DNA of 64,000 nucleotides from Pontibacillus chungwhensis BH030062 (GTDB taxonomy: Bacteria > Bacillota > Bacilli > Bacillales > BH030062). Each line of letters begins with the position of its first letter. Position 1 is the first letter of the stretch. A program made the translations under genes and the position numbers. The DNA lies in assembly GCF_000770675.1 (NCBI RefSeq), contig NZ_AVBG01000003.1, positions 310,001-374,000 of the forward strand, read 5' to 3'. Shown here piece by piece: positions 16,494-25,380 of the stretch. Under the pieces are notes generated by a model that was given only the letters and a program-made list of their open reading frames with translations, did not search any database and was not told the origin of the DNA.

Positions 16494-16733
16494 TTAAAGC
16501 AAATCTGATATAGCCGCAACAGAACAAACCAACGCCGCTACAAACTGTACATATCCCGCCCAACCTTTATTACCTTCTTTTGTTAATTCAATTCCATTTA
16601 GTAAAAAGACTACCGATAAATAGAAGAATAAAGCATAGTCAGGTGCATGGATTTTTTCAATAAAAAAATGATAGATAACAAGACTAAGAGATATAATCGC
16701 TAAAATGATATTTACTTTCTTCAATATTTTCAA
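16494..16733 (-). CDS. Small membrane protein, possibly DUF3953
   Basis: This 79-residue protein has three hydrophobic segments (about residues 8-24, 32-50 and 62-79) with a charged ELTKEGNKGW loop. Length and layout resemble DUF3953 proteins of Bacilli, whose function is unknown. It starts with TTG behind GGAGGACTAGC. It is probably transcribed separately from the DUF2332 gene, whose start lies about 55 bp downstream. Confidence 0.6.
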   Translation of the reverse strand: MKILKKVNIILAIISLSLVIYHFFIEKIHAPDYALFFYLSVVFLLNGIELTKEGNKGWAGYVQFVAALVCSVAAISDLL

Positions 16734-16849
16734 AAGCTAGTCCTCCTCTATTAAACCTGGTCTCGTTTTTAGCTTGTTATAGTTTCCGTAACTTTTCCAA
16801 TCTTGTAGTCATTCATACGAGAGCAAAAGGTAAAACGTTCCATATTAAT

Positions 16850-16884
16850 AAAAAAAAGTGCCACTCGCTTATACGAGTGGCACC
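16850..16884 (-). terminator. Terminator of the nucleoside transporter gene
   Basis: On the minus strand GTGCCACTCG and CGAGTGGCAC form a perfect 10-bp stem followed by eight T, about 15 bp after the transporter stop codon. Confidence 0.92.
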
Positions 16885-16898
16885 TAATACATCTATTA

Positions 16899-18116
16899 TT
16901 AAAATAAAAACATCCCAGCAATACTAGCAGATAGCAAGTTTGCAAGCGTTGCAGCAATTACCGCACGTAAGCCTAAGTTCGCTACGTCTTTACGACGATC
17001 AGGGGCCATGCCGCCTAAGGCACCAATCTGCACTCCGATACCGGACAGACTACCGAATCCTGTAAGCGCGAAGGTTGTGACAATCTCAGCTTTTTCACTT
17101 AGCTCCCCTTTGACTTCTCCGAGGCTTGAGAAGGCAACAAATTCGTTTGTTACGATCTTTTGGCCAATGAAACTAGCAGAACGAACGGCTTCGTCCCATG
17201 GGACACCGATGACAAACGCGAGTGGCGCAAGCAAGTAGCCGAGTAGCTTCTCTAGTGTAATCGCTACATCAAATAAGTTTCCAACCCAGCCAATGATGCC
17301 ATTTAGTAGAGCTAATAAAGCAATAAATGATAGCAAGATCGCACCAATATTCACAGCTAATTTAAGCCCTGTAACAGCACCACCCGCAATCGCGTCAAAG
17401 ACATTCGTCGTGTCACTTTCTTCAGGAGCGACATCTTCAATCACTTCATGATGAGGCTCTACCTCTGGCACAAATAGCTTCGCGAGCACTAGCGCTGCTG
17501 GAGCAGCCATGAAGGATGCAGCTAGAAGATACTCTACTTCAATACCTAAAAGCGTATACCCAACTAGTGTTGAACCGGCAATAGAGGTGAAACCACCTGT
17601 CATGACAGCGAAAAGCTCAGATTTTGTAATACGGGAGATAAATGGACGAATGAGAAGTGGCGCCTCTGTTTGCCCAACGAAAATATTCCCCGCCGCGTTA
17701 ATACTTTCGACTTTTGTCGTACCTAACACTTTCGATAACAGACCACCAATCAACATGATGATCTTTTGCATAATGCCTAAATGATATAAGACGGCAATCA
17801 GTGAACTAAAGAAGATGATGGTTGGAAGTACTTGAAACGCAAACATCATCCCCATATTCTCATGATTAATGAGGGGGCCGTACAAGAATTCAATTCCCTC
17901 TGTTGTATAGCCAATTAAGTTATTGACACTTTGGGACATATACTGTAATATATTCTGTCCCCAAGTTGTTACAAATACAAGAAAGGCGAATGTAATTTGA
18001 ATCGCTAGCCCGCCAGCTACGGTTCTCCAATTAATCGCCTTTCGGTTTGTTGAAAATAAAATTGCAATTAAGAAGATGGTAAGCATACCACCTAATCCCC
18101 AAAGTATGTTGCTCAT
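16899..18116 (-). CDS. NupC-family concentrative nucleoside transporter
   Basis: This 405-residue membrane protein belongs to the CNT family, which imports nucleosides with protons or sodium. Characteristic elements are GNIFVGQTEAPLLIRPFI near residues 150-167 (the substrate-binding GQxEAP motif) and the later EFVAFSSL and LTGFGSLSGIGVQIGALGG regions. Length is normal for bacterial CNTs. The ATG follows GAGAGAGGGAAG and the gene has its own terminator. Given the sodium-rich environment suggested by the betaine carrier, sodium coupling is plausible but not shown. Confidence 0.92.
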   Translation of the reverse strand: MSNILWGLGGMLTIFLIAILFSTNRKAINWRTVAGGLAIQITFAFLVFVTTWGQNILQYMSQSVNNLIGYTTEGIEFLYGPLINHENMGMMFAFQVLPTIIFFSSLIAVLYHLGIMQKIIMLIGGLLSKVLGTTKVESINAAGNIFVGQTEAPLLIRPFISRITKSELFAVMTGGFTSIAGSTLVGYTLLGIEVEYLLAASFMAAPAALVLAKLFVPEVEPHHEVIEDVAPEESDTTNVFDAIAGGAVTGLKLAVNIGAILLSFIALLALLNGIIGWVGNLFDVAITLEKLLGYLLAPLAFVIGVPWDEAVRSASFIGQKIVTNEFVAFSSLGEVKGELSEKAEIVTTFALTGFGSLSGIGVQIGALGGMAPDRRKDVANLGLRAVIAATLANLLSASIAGMFLF

Positions 18117-18477
18117 GATGTTCTTCCCTCTCTCTACTTCTGATGATCTTTTATGAATCTATTATTAAAATCACATTTAAACAAAATACCACCATCCGAA
18201 TAAGATTTCAAACCCTTTTTCTACACCGCAATCGCTTACAGTTCCGTGAATAGCATACCCGCGCGCATAAAAAATACTTCTTAGCTGCTTCTTCCAAAAA
18301 GCACGTAACCTGGTTTTCTGGACATTTAGATTATAAAAGAACGAAACCTTCTGCAGATTAAGAGGTTTTCGTTTTTTTTTGCTAGATAATGAAAGGTTTA
18401 AGTGATAAAGAAAAAGTGTTTTTGAACAAGGGAGTATTTTGGTAAAATTTAGAGAAATGTTACAGAGGAGATGCTTT
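18117..18477. other. Gene-free region with an orphan plus-strand terminator
   Basis: No supported coding sequence is present; an open frame on the minus strand would run through the start of the lipoprotein gene and has no ribosome site. The only clear structure is the hairpin at 18340-18380 with a T run on the plus strand, for which no upstream plus-strand gene is visible. Confidence 0.6.
18340..18380 (+). terminator. Orphan terminator-like hairpin
   Basis: An imperfect stem (ACGAAACCTT with AAGAGGTTTTCGT) is followed by nine T. It could end an unannotated small transcript or act as a leader attenuator for the lipoprotein gene about 100 bp downstream. Confidence 0.55.
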
Positions 18478-18897
18478 ATGAGAAATATACCTTTACTTTC
18501 ATTGGTATTCCTATTTATGTTCATTGCATCTGGGTGTTCTAATGATTATCTAACCAATTCAGAAATTCAAGTAAATGTGGTGGATGTGATGAAAATGAAA
18601 CGGTATGGTGGCGAAGGGGAAAATAGTGATTTCGTGATAGACGATGACAATACAGAAAATGAATATAGGGAATGGCTAAAAGTTGCGAAATCCGAAGAGA
18701 GCTACATGGATTCGGAAATTGAAACCGGAATACCTGTATTAGAAATTGAATTCAGGAACAAACAAAGAGGCATATACATTTCCCATTCTAAAAATGGAGG
18801 GTACTTGAAGCATGGAACGGTTTTTTACAAGTTGAGCGAAGAACATTTAAATGATTTGTACAAGATCCTTTCCGTCGAAGAAGCAGTTGTAGAGTAA
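18478..18897 (+). CDS. Small lipoprotein of unknown function
   Basis: This 139-residue protein has a lipoprotein signal (MRNIPLLSLVFLFMFIASGC) with the lipidated Cys at residue 20. The remainder is acidic and hydrophilic with no motif I recognise. The start at 18478 was preferred to an upstream in-frame codon because AGAGGAG lies about 9 nt before it and the signal peptide begins there. It is monocistronic. Confidence 0.75.
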   Translation: MRNIPLLSLVFLFMFIASGCSNDYLTNSEIQVNVVDVMKMKRYGGEGENSDFVIDDDNTENEYREWLKVAKSEESYMDSEIETGIPVLEIEFRNKQRGIYISHSKNGGYLKHGTVFYKLSEEHLNDLYKILSVEEAVVE

Positions 18898-18981
18898 CAG
18901 ACTTTACAGGGCTTTGGTTAAAAGGTAGAGAAGTAAATACATATAAATTAAAACTTGTATAAAAGAACATCTTTATAAATA

Positions 18982-19030
18982 CAAAAAAGAGACACCATTT
19001 CCCATAATGAGGAGTGTGCCTCTTAGACTT
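18982..19030 (-). terminator. Possible terminator of the MurE-like gene
   Basis: On the minus strand AGAGGCACAC and GGTGTCTCT form an imperfect stem followed by six T, about 50 bp after the MurE-like stop codon. Confidence 0.45.
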
Positions 19031-19077
19031 ATTCTTATAATATCCTGCCTTCTAGTACTTCGTATAAACTCTTATTC

Positions 19078-20580
19078 TCAAACCGTCTTACGAAAGCGAA
19101 AGTCTTGGTCAAAGTATGCATCTACAACATCCATTTCAGAATAAGGAACGCGCTCATCCCCTATAATTTGATAGCCTCCAAATCCGATCCCTGTGAGGAG
19201 GACAAGGTCACCTGGCTGTGCTATATCAAAAGCGTAATGGATCGCATCCTCACGGTGTAACTTGGAATGGATGTGAGGAGAATTTGGTTGCTTAAATCCT
19301 TTTAACACATCGTTCACGACTTCTTGACGATCGGCATGTCCAGGCTGATCCACGCTCACCACGATCTCATCGCCAATTCCTTCAGCTACTTCAGCCATTT
19401 GCGGGCGCTTCTTAGGATCCCTGAGTCCAACTCCTGTAATCATGACAATCAGTCTGTTATGCGGAACTTGCTTAACCGTACTCAAGACCGTTGCCAATGC
19501 GTCTGGGGTATGGGCGTAATCGAGTACAATTTGGAAGGGGGCTTCATTATCGACTAGCTGGTACCGCCCTTCAGGACAAGTAATCCCCCAAACGACAGAT
19601 AGGATTTCATTCAACGAATATCCCATCTGATAACAAGTCGCAACTGCCGCCAACAAGTTAGAGACGTTGTATTCACCAAAGATCGGTGCATCGACACGGT
19701 AATGAAGATCATCGAAAATAAGGGTAAACGATGTTCCTTCTATAGTCGTTCGGATGTTTGAAGCGCGAAAGTCGGCTGATTCGTGCACCCCATATGTCAT
19801 TAGAGAACCGTCAAACCGTTTGATAATGTCAGGTGACATGACAGGGTCGTCCAGATTGACAACCGCCCTATTCGCCTGATCAAACAACTTCAACTTAGCT
19901 TCTTTGTAGGCTTCCATTGTGCCGTGAAACTCTAAGTGTTCAGGTGTTAAATTCGTATGAACTGCTACATTAAAATTAATTCCAGCCAAACGTTTCTGCT
20001 CTATGGCAATGGAAGTCGATTCGATAACAGCCGCTTTCAAATCACGTTGTTTGAAATAATCTAAGACACGATGAATATCTGGGGCTTCAGGTGTCGTAGG
20101 GACCGTTTGTTTAAAGTCAGTCTTTCGTTCCTCATCCCATATTCCAGCTGTCCCAAGACACCCTGTACGGCAGGATAAATCGTTGAGGAGAGAATGAATA
20201 AAGGTAGAGACAGTGGTCTTTCCATTCGTTCCTGTTACACCAATGGTATACAATGACTCTGATGGCGTTCCAAATACTACGGAAGAAACGTGTGCCAACG
20301 CTAGTCGACTATCTTCAACAAGGATAAAACTAACTCTTGGAAACTCTTTTGAATATGTACGAAGTGATTCAGATTCTGTACCAATAATTGTTGTGGCTCC
20401 GTTCTCTATAGCTTGCTCTATATAAAGGTGCCCATTGTGATGCTCACCGGTAATACACACAAATGCATCGTGCTCACTAATTTCACGCGAATCATAGGTA
20501 ACAGAGGAAATGACCTGGGATTCAGGACCCCAAACGCTTCCATTGACTAGGTCCTTCATCAGGTATTCATTACTGTTCAT
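19078..20580 (-). CDS. MurE-like UDP-N-acetylmuramyl-peptide ligase, solitary
   Basis: This 500-residue Mur ligase has the ATP loop GVTGTNGKTT (114-123), the central NLTPEHLEFHGTMEAYKEAK segment with the lysine normally carbamylated, and the C-terminal GLRDPKKRPQM. MurE enzymes add the third amino acid to UDP-MurNAc-Ala-Glu. At the position where meso-DAP enzymes have DNPR, this protein reads DQPGHAD (411-417), so the amino-acid substrate may differ. It is monocistronic and outside any division/cell-wall cluster, hence likely a second copy or a ligase of modified function. The ATG follows AAAGGATG. Confidence 0.85.
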   Translation of the reverse strand: MNSNEYLMKDLVNGSVWGPESQVISSVTYDSREISEHDAFVCITGEHHNGHLYIEQAIENGATTIIGTESESLRTYSKEFPRVSFILVEDSRLALAHVSSVVFGTPSESLYTIGVTGTNGKTTVSTFIHSLLNDLSCRTGCLGTAGIWDEERKTDFKQTVPTTPEAPDIHRVLDYFKQRDLKAAVIESTSIAIEQKRLAGINFNVAVHTNLTPEHLEFHGTMEAYKEAKLKLFDQANRAVVNLDDPVMSPDIIKRFDGSLMTYGVHESADFRASNIRTTIEGTSFTLIFDDLHYRVDAPIFGEYNVSNLLAAVATCYQMGYSLNEILSVVWGITCPEGRYQLVDNEAPFQIVLDYAHTPDALATVLSTVKQVPHNRLIVMITGVGLRDPKKRPQMAEVAEGIGDEIVVSVDQPGHADRQEVVNDVLKGFKQPNSPHIHSKLHREDAIHYAFDIAQPGDLVLLTGIGFGGYQIIGDERVPYSEMDVVDAYFDQDFRFRKTV

Positions 20581-20744
20581 GTCATCATCCTTTTACAATT
20601 ATTTACTTTATCGTGCTAAAGTGTTGATTCTTCTTTCCCATTCCCTCGTAAAATCTTAGGTAAACATTTCTAAGCCCACTCATGTATAAAAGGCGTTTAC
20701 TACCATGTATTAAGTGGAAAATAATAGGTTGTTATTATAAATCA

Positions 20745-20785
20745 TAAAAAAGATCCGCCTCCAAATCAGGAGGCGGATCTTTTCA
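20745..20785. terminator. Strong terminator after lspA
   Basis: AAGATCCGCCTCC and GGAGGCGGATCTT form a perfect stem of 13 bp with a short loop, with A and T runs outside, so it works on the minus strand for lspA and perhaps in both directions. Confidence 0.88.
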
Positions 20786-20812
20786 GCTTTAGAACCCTTT
20801 CCTATGTATCTT

Positions 20813-21268
20813 TTAAGAATACTGAGGTTCTTCTTTAGCAGTATAAGTCCAAATCGCAAGAGCAATGAAACCAAACAAAATATATAAATCAGCTATATTA
20901 AATATCCCTGAACGTCCCTCAATGTGAATAAAGTCAATAACGTGACCCAGGAATAGTCTGTCGATAAAATTCCCAAGGCCTCCACTTAAAACCAATATAA
21001 AGGCCAGGTCTCGGAGGTTCCTCTTTGAATCAACAGGAATAGTCCACCAAAGAAAGATCCAACTTAAGATAACGCTTTGGAGCGGAATAATGACCCATGA
21101 AACCGAACTGAGCCATCCCCCTGTAATCCCTTCGTTATAAAGAAGATTCCATTCCAACCATCCAGGAATCACCTGAATCACTTCATCAAGATCCATCCGG
21201 GCATCCATCCACCGCTTGATTACTAAATCAATCATTACAAGAATAACCACAATAAACAATCGCTTCAC
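20813..21268 (-). CDS. lspA: Signal peptidase II (LspA) paralogue
   Basis: This 151-residue membrane protease has four hydrophobic segments. The two catalytic aspartates are D103 in GGLGNFIDRL and D127 in FNIADLYI, and the upstream NEGITGGW corresponds to the conserved NxGxAF. LspA cleaves lipoprotein signal peptides after lipidation. The gene is alone rather than in the usual lspA-rluD-pyr context, and the NEGITGGW segment is divergent, so it may be an accessory copy. It begins with GTG. A GTGCCAGACAC hairpin lies just upstream. Confidence 0.88.
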   Translation of the reverse strand: MKRLFIVVILVMIDLVIKRWMDARMDLDEVIQVIPGWLEWNLLYNEGITGGWLSSVSWVIIPLQSVILSWIFLWWTIPVDSKRNLRDLAFILVLSGGLGNFIDRLFLGHVIDFIHIEGRSGIFNIADLYILFGFIALAIWTYTAKEEPQYS

Positions 21269-21308
21269 TACTTCTTATCTTCCTCTCTTACACTTTACCG
21301 TACGAAAG

Positions 21309-21360
21309 CGTGCCAGACACGCGTCAATGCTTTAGATCAGTGAAGGGTGTCTGGCACGCG
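21309..21360. repeat. Inverted repeat GTGCCAGACAC / GTGTCTGGCAC
   Basis: Two 11-bp perfect inverted arms (21310-21320 and 21347-21357), each followed by GCGTC, are separated by 26 nt. There is no T run on either strand, so it is a structured intergenic repeat rather than a normal terminator. Confidence 0.7.
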
Positions 21361-21412
21361 TCTATACTTTACATCATTAAAGCGGAGGAATTCAAGGGTT
21401 GTATATTTTTAT

Positions 21413-22948
21413 TCATAAGGTTTCTTGAATATAAGGAACGGCTTGGTCGGTCAGGGCGAATCCTTTTTGTAATTTTTTTAGAAAGCCTTGTTTTTCTAAT
21501 GATTTCAGTGCCTTCATCGCGTCCTTCTCCTGCCAATCTTCCATCGCACCGAACTGAATGGCCTTGTCCAACTGTTCAGTGCGGATTTTATTCGTTGCTT
21601 TCCCGATTAAAACCTGGGTAATCGTATGAGCCGGATAAACGCCGCTGTAATCATGAACGAATTGAAGCACTTGTTCAACTTCACCCCAGTAGAAGGGCTG
21701 TTTGTTAACTTTCGTAAATTCTTCTTCTGGTGTCATCGCATTTCCCTCAACGTAGGATGCTAACTCCATTTTAAGGTGATTGAGCTCACTTGAAACGTCT
21801 TGATTAAGTAGTCCTTCCCATTCTTCAACCCGCTTCAGCATTGAGACATTTGGGAGTTCCACATAGGAAAGCCAAACAAGTGGTGACGGGTGTTCGACTT
21901 TAGGCAGGTGCATTGCCTCTATGGCTTGAAACAAATCAATCCACTTACTTGTTGGTTGATCCCCTTTATGCTTAGGTAAAGCTTGAATCTTGCCAAGCAG
22001 ATGTTGAATCTCTTTCCATTCCTGCTCATAGTGAGAGGACCTTTGTTGAATGGCATCAAGGCGTTTAATTTTATCCAGGACGCCTTCGTTTTTCTCCGTT
22101 ATTTCGTTAAAATGACGTTCAATCGTGTGAATGCGTTTCTTCGCTTTCTCAATGTCAAATTCCTCTTCCAGACGTAAAGCATCATCTTTCAAGAACACGC
22201 TATAATCACATATCTCACAGTGCAGTTCAAGCTCTTCTTGCCCTGAATACACATACATCTCTTTATCGTGCTCACATGCGTCTCCTTCTGACCAAAGCCA
22301 ATCTGTGGGAATCGATCGAAATGGCCTCATCACAATCTCGACCCGGTGGCGCCAATAAGAAAGATCTTCGGGGTACTTTAGCTGAGATAATAGATTAGAG
22401 CGATTCATCCTCTCCACAGCCTGAAGCTCCTCCCTTTTGGTGTGGGCAAATTGCACAAGAGGATGGTGTTCAAAACGCTTCTCTAATGCACGAATCCACT
22501 CAACACGTGAGGTCTGATGTATAGAAGCACAATACATGTATTGTTGAATCAAGGACTGGAGCTGCTTTTCTAACTGCTCATTCGACATCATTGATATCTT
22601 TGTCTCAAATAAGTATTCCTTATGAATGGGAATGCCGTGCTCACTATCGAATACCCTATACAGAAACAGTTCAGGCTTCACTAAGCCACTATGATAGAGC
22701 TCCCCTTCTTTATCTAAAAGAACAGGCAATAAACTCTGCCCCTCCAATTGTAAAAATTGTTGCAAAGCAGCGACCTCTTCAGAAGTGCGCCCCCTCACTA
22801 GTCTTTCTACAATCGTGTGAATACGGGATAGGGATTCTTTTCGAACTTTGTTTGGAATCGATCGAACTCCCTTGTTCTTCTTTCCACCTGGATAGAACAC
22901 CAGATAGGGGAAATCGTTGTGTGTATAAGCAAGGTCTCGTAAAGCCAT
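21413..22948 (-). CDS. RQC-domain (RQC-minor type) DNA-binding protein
   Basis: This 511-residue protein ends in a segment resembling the RecQ C-terminal winged-helix domain (YSGVYPAHTITQVLIG ... ALKSLEKQGFLKK, last 90 residues). A probable zinc site, ACEHDKEMYVY then LHCEICDYS, is near residues 225-250, followed by a charged helical region (about 260-330). No helicase motifs are present. It fits proteins annotated as RQC-minor DNA-binding proteins in Bacilli; function unknown. ATG at 22948 with GGGTGA before it is preferred over an upstream TTG. Confidence 0.65.
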   Translation of the reverse strand: MALRDLAYTHNDFPYLVFYPGGKKNKGVRSIPNKVRKESLSRIHTIVERLVRGRTSEEVAALQQFLQLEGQSLLPVLLDKEGELYHSGLVKPELFLYRVFDSEHGIPIHKEYLFETKISMMSNEQLEKQLQSLIQQYMYCASIHQTSRVEWIRALEKRFEHHPLVQFAHTKREELQAVERMNRSNLLSQLKYPEDLSYWRHRVEIVMRPFRSIPTDWLWSEGDACEHDKEMYVYSGQEELELHCEICDYSVFLKDDALRLEEEFDIEKAKKRIHTIERHFNEITEKNEGVLDKIKRLDAIQQRSSHYEQEWKEIQHLLGKIQALPKHKGDQPTSKWIDLFQAIEAMHLPKVEHPSPLVWLSYVELPNVSMLKRVEEWEGLLNQDVSSELNHLKMELASYVEGNAMTPEEEFTKVNKQPFYWGEVEQVLQFVHDYSGVYPAHTITQVLIGKATNKIRTEQLDKAIQFGAMEDWQEKDAMKALKSLEKQGFLKKLQKGFALTDQAVPYIQETL

Positions 22949-23079
22949 CGTGTCATCACCCAACTCGTTAGTTTAGTCTATCGCCATACAGAACGATGAT
23001 TACAGTACACTTTACAATAAACGAGAGATCCAAAAAAGTTTCAATCCTCATCCTAAGGATTTATGTGCCATACTCGCTT

Positions 23080-23535
23080 TTATAAATCCATAGGAGACAA
23101 CGTTCTCCCCGTCTCCAAATACGTCTTCATGTTACTTAAAATCGCAGGCCATCCGTTATTCAACCCATAAAACGTGTCTTCCTCATCGCTTAAATCCGTG
23201 TTTAAAAGGTTTTCATGAAGAAGCGTTATTTTCACCGCTTCACCGAAATCCTTCATTTTAAATGTTACAACGAGGGGCTTCTCTCTTTCTTGATCATCAA
23301 CATGTTTCCATGTAAAAGAAAGCTTCTCATAAGGTACAGCTGTTAAAATTTCGCCCTCAACATCAAGCTCCCCATTCCCTCTGAAGTAGGATATGGATGA
23401 GCCTTCTTGCCAGTCAGACTGTACTTCGCATCCGAAGAAATATTGCTTTGTATGCTCCGCTTTCGTTAACGCTTCCCACACTTTTTCCTTATTGGATAAG
23501 ATATATGTAGTATAGATAAAAGAATCGATGTTCAT
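23080..23535 (-). CDS. SRPBCC/AHSA1-family protein
   Basis: This 151-residue soluble protein has the START/AHSA1 fold signature: an N-terminal VWEALTKAEHTKQYFFG segment and the YEKLSFTWKH strand, then the C-terminal GWPAILSNMKTYLETG helix. Such proteins enclose a hydrophobic ligand or assist client proteins; the ligand is unknown. ATG at 23535 is preferred because GAGGAGG precedes it by 6 nt. It is monocistronic. Confidence 0.88.
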   Translation of the reverse strand: MNIDSFIYTTYILSNKEKVWEALTKAEHTKQYFFGCEVQSDWQEGSSISYFRGNGELDVEGEILTAVPYEKLSFTWKHVDDQEREKPLVVTFKMKDFGEAVKITLLHENLLNTDLSDEEDTFYGLNNGWPAILSNMKTYLETGRTLSPMDL

Positions 23536-23649
23536 AGGAATCCTCCTCATGGTTTTGCTGGCTTAAGTAGCCAGGTCCCTTAAATTCCTATTTCAATAAA
23601 GAGCGTCTTTTTTCCTCTTTTGCCCTAGAACCTACACGAAAAAATAAAG

Positions 23650-23692
23650 TAAAAAAGCTAATACAACCAGATGAAGGTTGTATTAGCTTTAG
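23650..23692. terminator. Terminator of the BCCT transporter gene
   Basis: AAAGCTAATACAACC and GGTTGTATTAGCTTT form a perfect 15-bp stem with a 7-nt loop; on the minus strand it is followed by TTTTTTACTTTATTTT. Confidence 0.92.
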
Positions 23693-23703
23693 CAAACGTA
23701 AGT

Positions 23704-25239
23704 CTATTCCCGCTTCTGATTCTTCCCTTTTCCAGGAGTATCAATCTTCCCAATTCCTAGCTCTTTGCCTTCTAGATAAACCGTCTTCACAAAACTAAAC
23801 GACATCAACAACATAATGATCGAGAACGGTAACGCCGCAATAATCATCGTGTTTTGCAAGGCTTGAAGCCCTCCTGTATATAGAAGCGCTAGAGCCGTAA
23901 CAGATAATAAAACACCCCATGTTAATTTGACAAACTGGCTCGGATCGCCTTTCCCGCCTGTTGTCATCAGTCCTAAAACAAAAGTTCCAGAGTCCGCTGA
24001 TGTGATAAAGAATGTACTAATTAAAAGAATGGCTACAATGGATGCCACCATACTTAATGGGTAATTCGCAAATACTCCGAATAATGACTTCTCTGTAGCG
24101 AGCTCTGAAATGACCGCCACTCCGTTATGTTCAAGAGAAATCGCTGTACCGCCAAATGTGGCAAACCATAAGAACCCAATCAGAGAAGGAAGCAAAAGAA
24201 CAAAGAAAACAAACTCACGAATACTTCGCCCTCTCGATACGCGTGCTATGAAAATCCCTACAAATGGCGACCAGGCAATCCACCACGCCCAGTAAAAGAT
24301 TGTCCACGAATTGATCCACCCTCTAATCTCTTCATCAAGTGGCGCAATACGGAAGCTCATTTGAGGCAAATTCTGAATGTAGGCACCTAATGAATTCGTA
24401 AACAGATTCAATTGGAAAAGCGTAGGACCTAGTATAAACATCATCAGGAATAGTATGGCTGCTAAAATCATGTTAGCATTACTTAAATATTTGATCCCTT
24501 TCCCCAGCCCTGACCATGCTGAAATCATAAACAAAACGGTTACAATCGCAATAATGATCAATTGCACCCAGAAGGTACTTGGGATTCCAAAAAGGTAAGA
24601 CAGCCCTCCATTGATTTGTACAGCTCCGAACCCAAGTGTAGTAGCTACCCCAATTACCGTCGCGATCACAGAAAAGATGTCGATCAATCGTCCTGTATTT
24701 CCATTTGCCTTATCGCCAATAATCGGTTGTAACGTAGCACTAATTAAGCCAGGTGTTCCTCTTCTGAAACTAAAGTAAGCTAATACTAATGCGACAATGC
24801 CATAAATGGCCCAAGCATGAATACCCCAGTGGAAGTAAGTAAATCGCATCGCATCTTTGATGGCTTGATCTGTACCGACTTCCCCCGTCGGTGAATTGAC
24901 TGCATAATGACTGATCGGCTCAGCTGTTCCCCAGAAAACAAGACCGATTCCCATCCCTGCACTAAAGAGCATCGCTACCCAAGTTGGCCTTGTGAATTCA
25001 GGTTTTTCATCTTGCTTACCAAGACGTATTTTCCCAAGTGGTGTAATTAAGAACACTAAAGCCACGATCGTGAATAAGGTTACAACTATTAAATAATACC
25101 ACCCTAAGCGATTGGCAATGAATGATTGCACATTTGAGGTCACCGTTTCCAGCCAGTCAGGCACCAGGATCCCAACAAGAGATAAAAGGATCATAACAGC
25201 AGCTGATATTTTAAATACGGGATTTAATTTTTGAAGCAT
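23704..25239 (-). CDS. BCCT-family osmolyte (glycine betaine/choline-type) transporter
   Basis: This 511-residue protein has about 12 transmembrane segments and the BCCT signature WAWWIAWSPFVGIFIARVSR followed by GRSIREF. A second hallmark, GMGIGLVFWGTAEP, appears near residue 95. Such carriers import betaine, choline or ectoine with sodium or protons during osmotic stress. An in-frame extension of 84 codons upstream reads through a repeat element and is rejected; ATG at 25239 follows AAAGGAG by 11 nt. Monocistronic. Confidence 0.92.
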   Translation of the reverse strand: MLQKLNPVFKISAAVMILLSLVGILVPDWLETVTSNVQSFIANRLGWYYLIVVTLFTIVALVFLITPLGKIRLGKQDEKPEFTRPTWVAMLFSAGMGIGLVFWGTAEPISHYAVNSPTGEVGTDQAIKDAMRFTYFHWGIHAWAIYGIVALVLAYFSFRRGTPGLISATLQPIIGDKANGNTGRLIDIFSVIATVIGVATTLGFGAVQINGGLSYLFGIPSTFWVQLIIIAIVTVLFMISAWSGLGKGIKYLSNANMILAAILFLMMFILGPTLFQLNLFTNSLGAYIQNLPQMSFRIAPLDEEIRGWINSWTIFYWAWWIAWSPFVGIFIARVSRGRSIREFVFFVLLLPSLIGFLWFATFGGTAISLEHNGVAVISELATEKSLFGVFANYPLSMVASIVAILLISTFFITSADSGTFVLGLMTTGGKGDPSQFVKLTWGVLLSVTALALLYTGGLQALQNTMIIAALPFSIIMLLMSFSFVKTVYLEGKELGIGKIDTPGKGKNQKRE

Positions 25240-25380
25240 GTTGCGAACGACTCCTTTCAGAAGCACAGTAAATTCCTTTATTAAATAAGCTTTGTTCGTG
25301 TTTAGCGTTGATTTTGTTCCATAATAGCGCCCTGCAATAAGTGGAGAGGCGTTTCCGTCAGCCATAATAAGACTTAAGGT

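Noticed and set aside
18177-18524. Minus-strand open frame of 115 codons
   Set aside because: It crosses a hairpin and the start of the lipoprotein gene on the other strand, with no ribosome site or recognisable domain.
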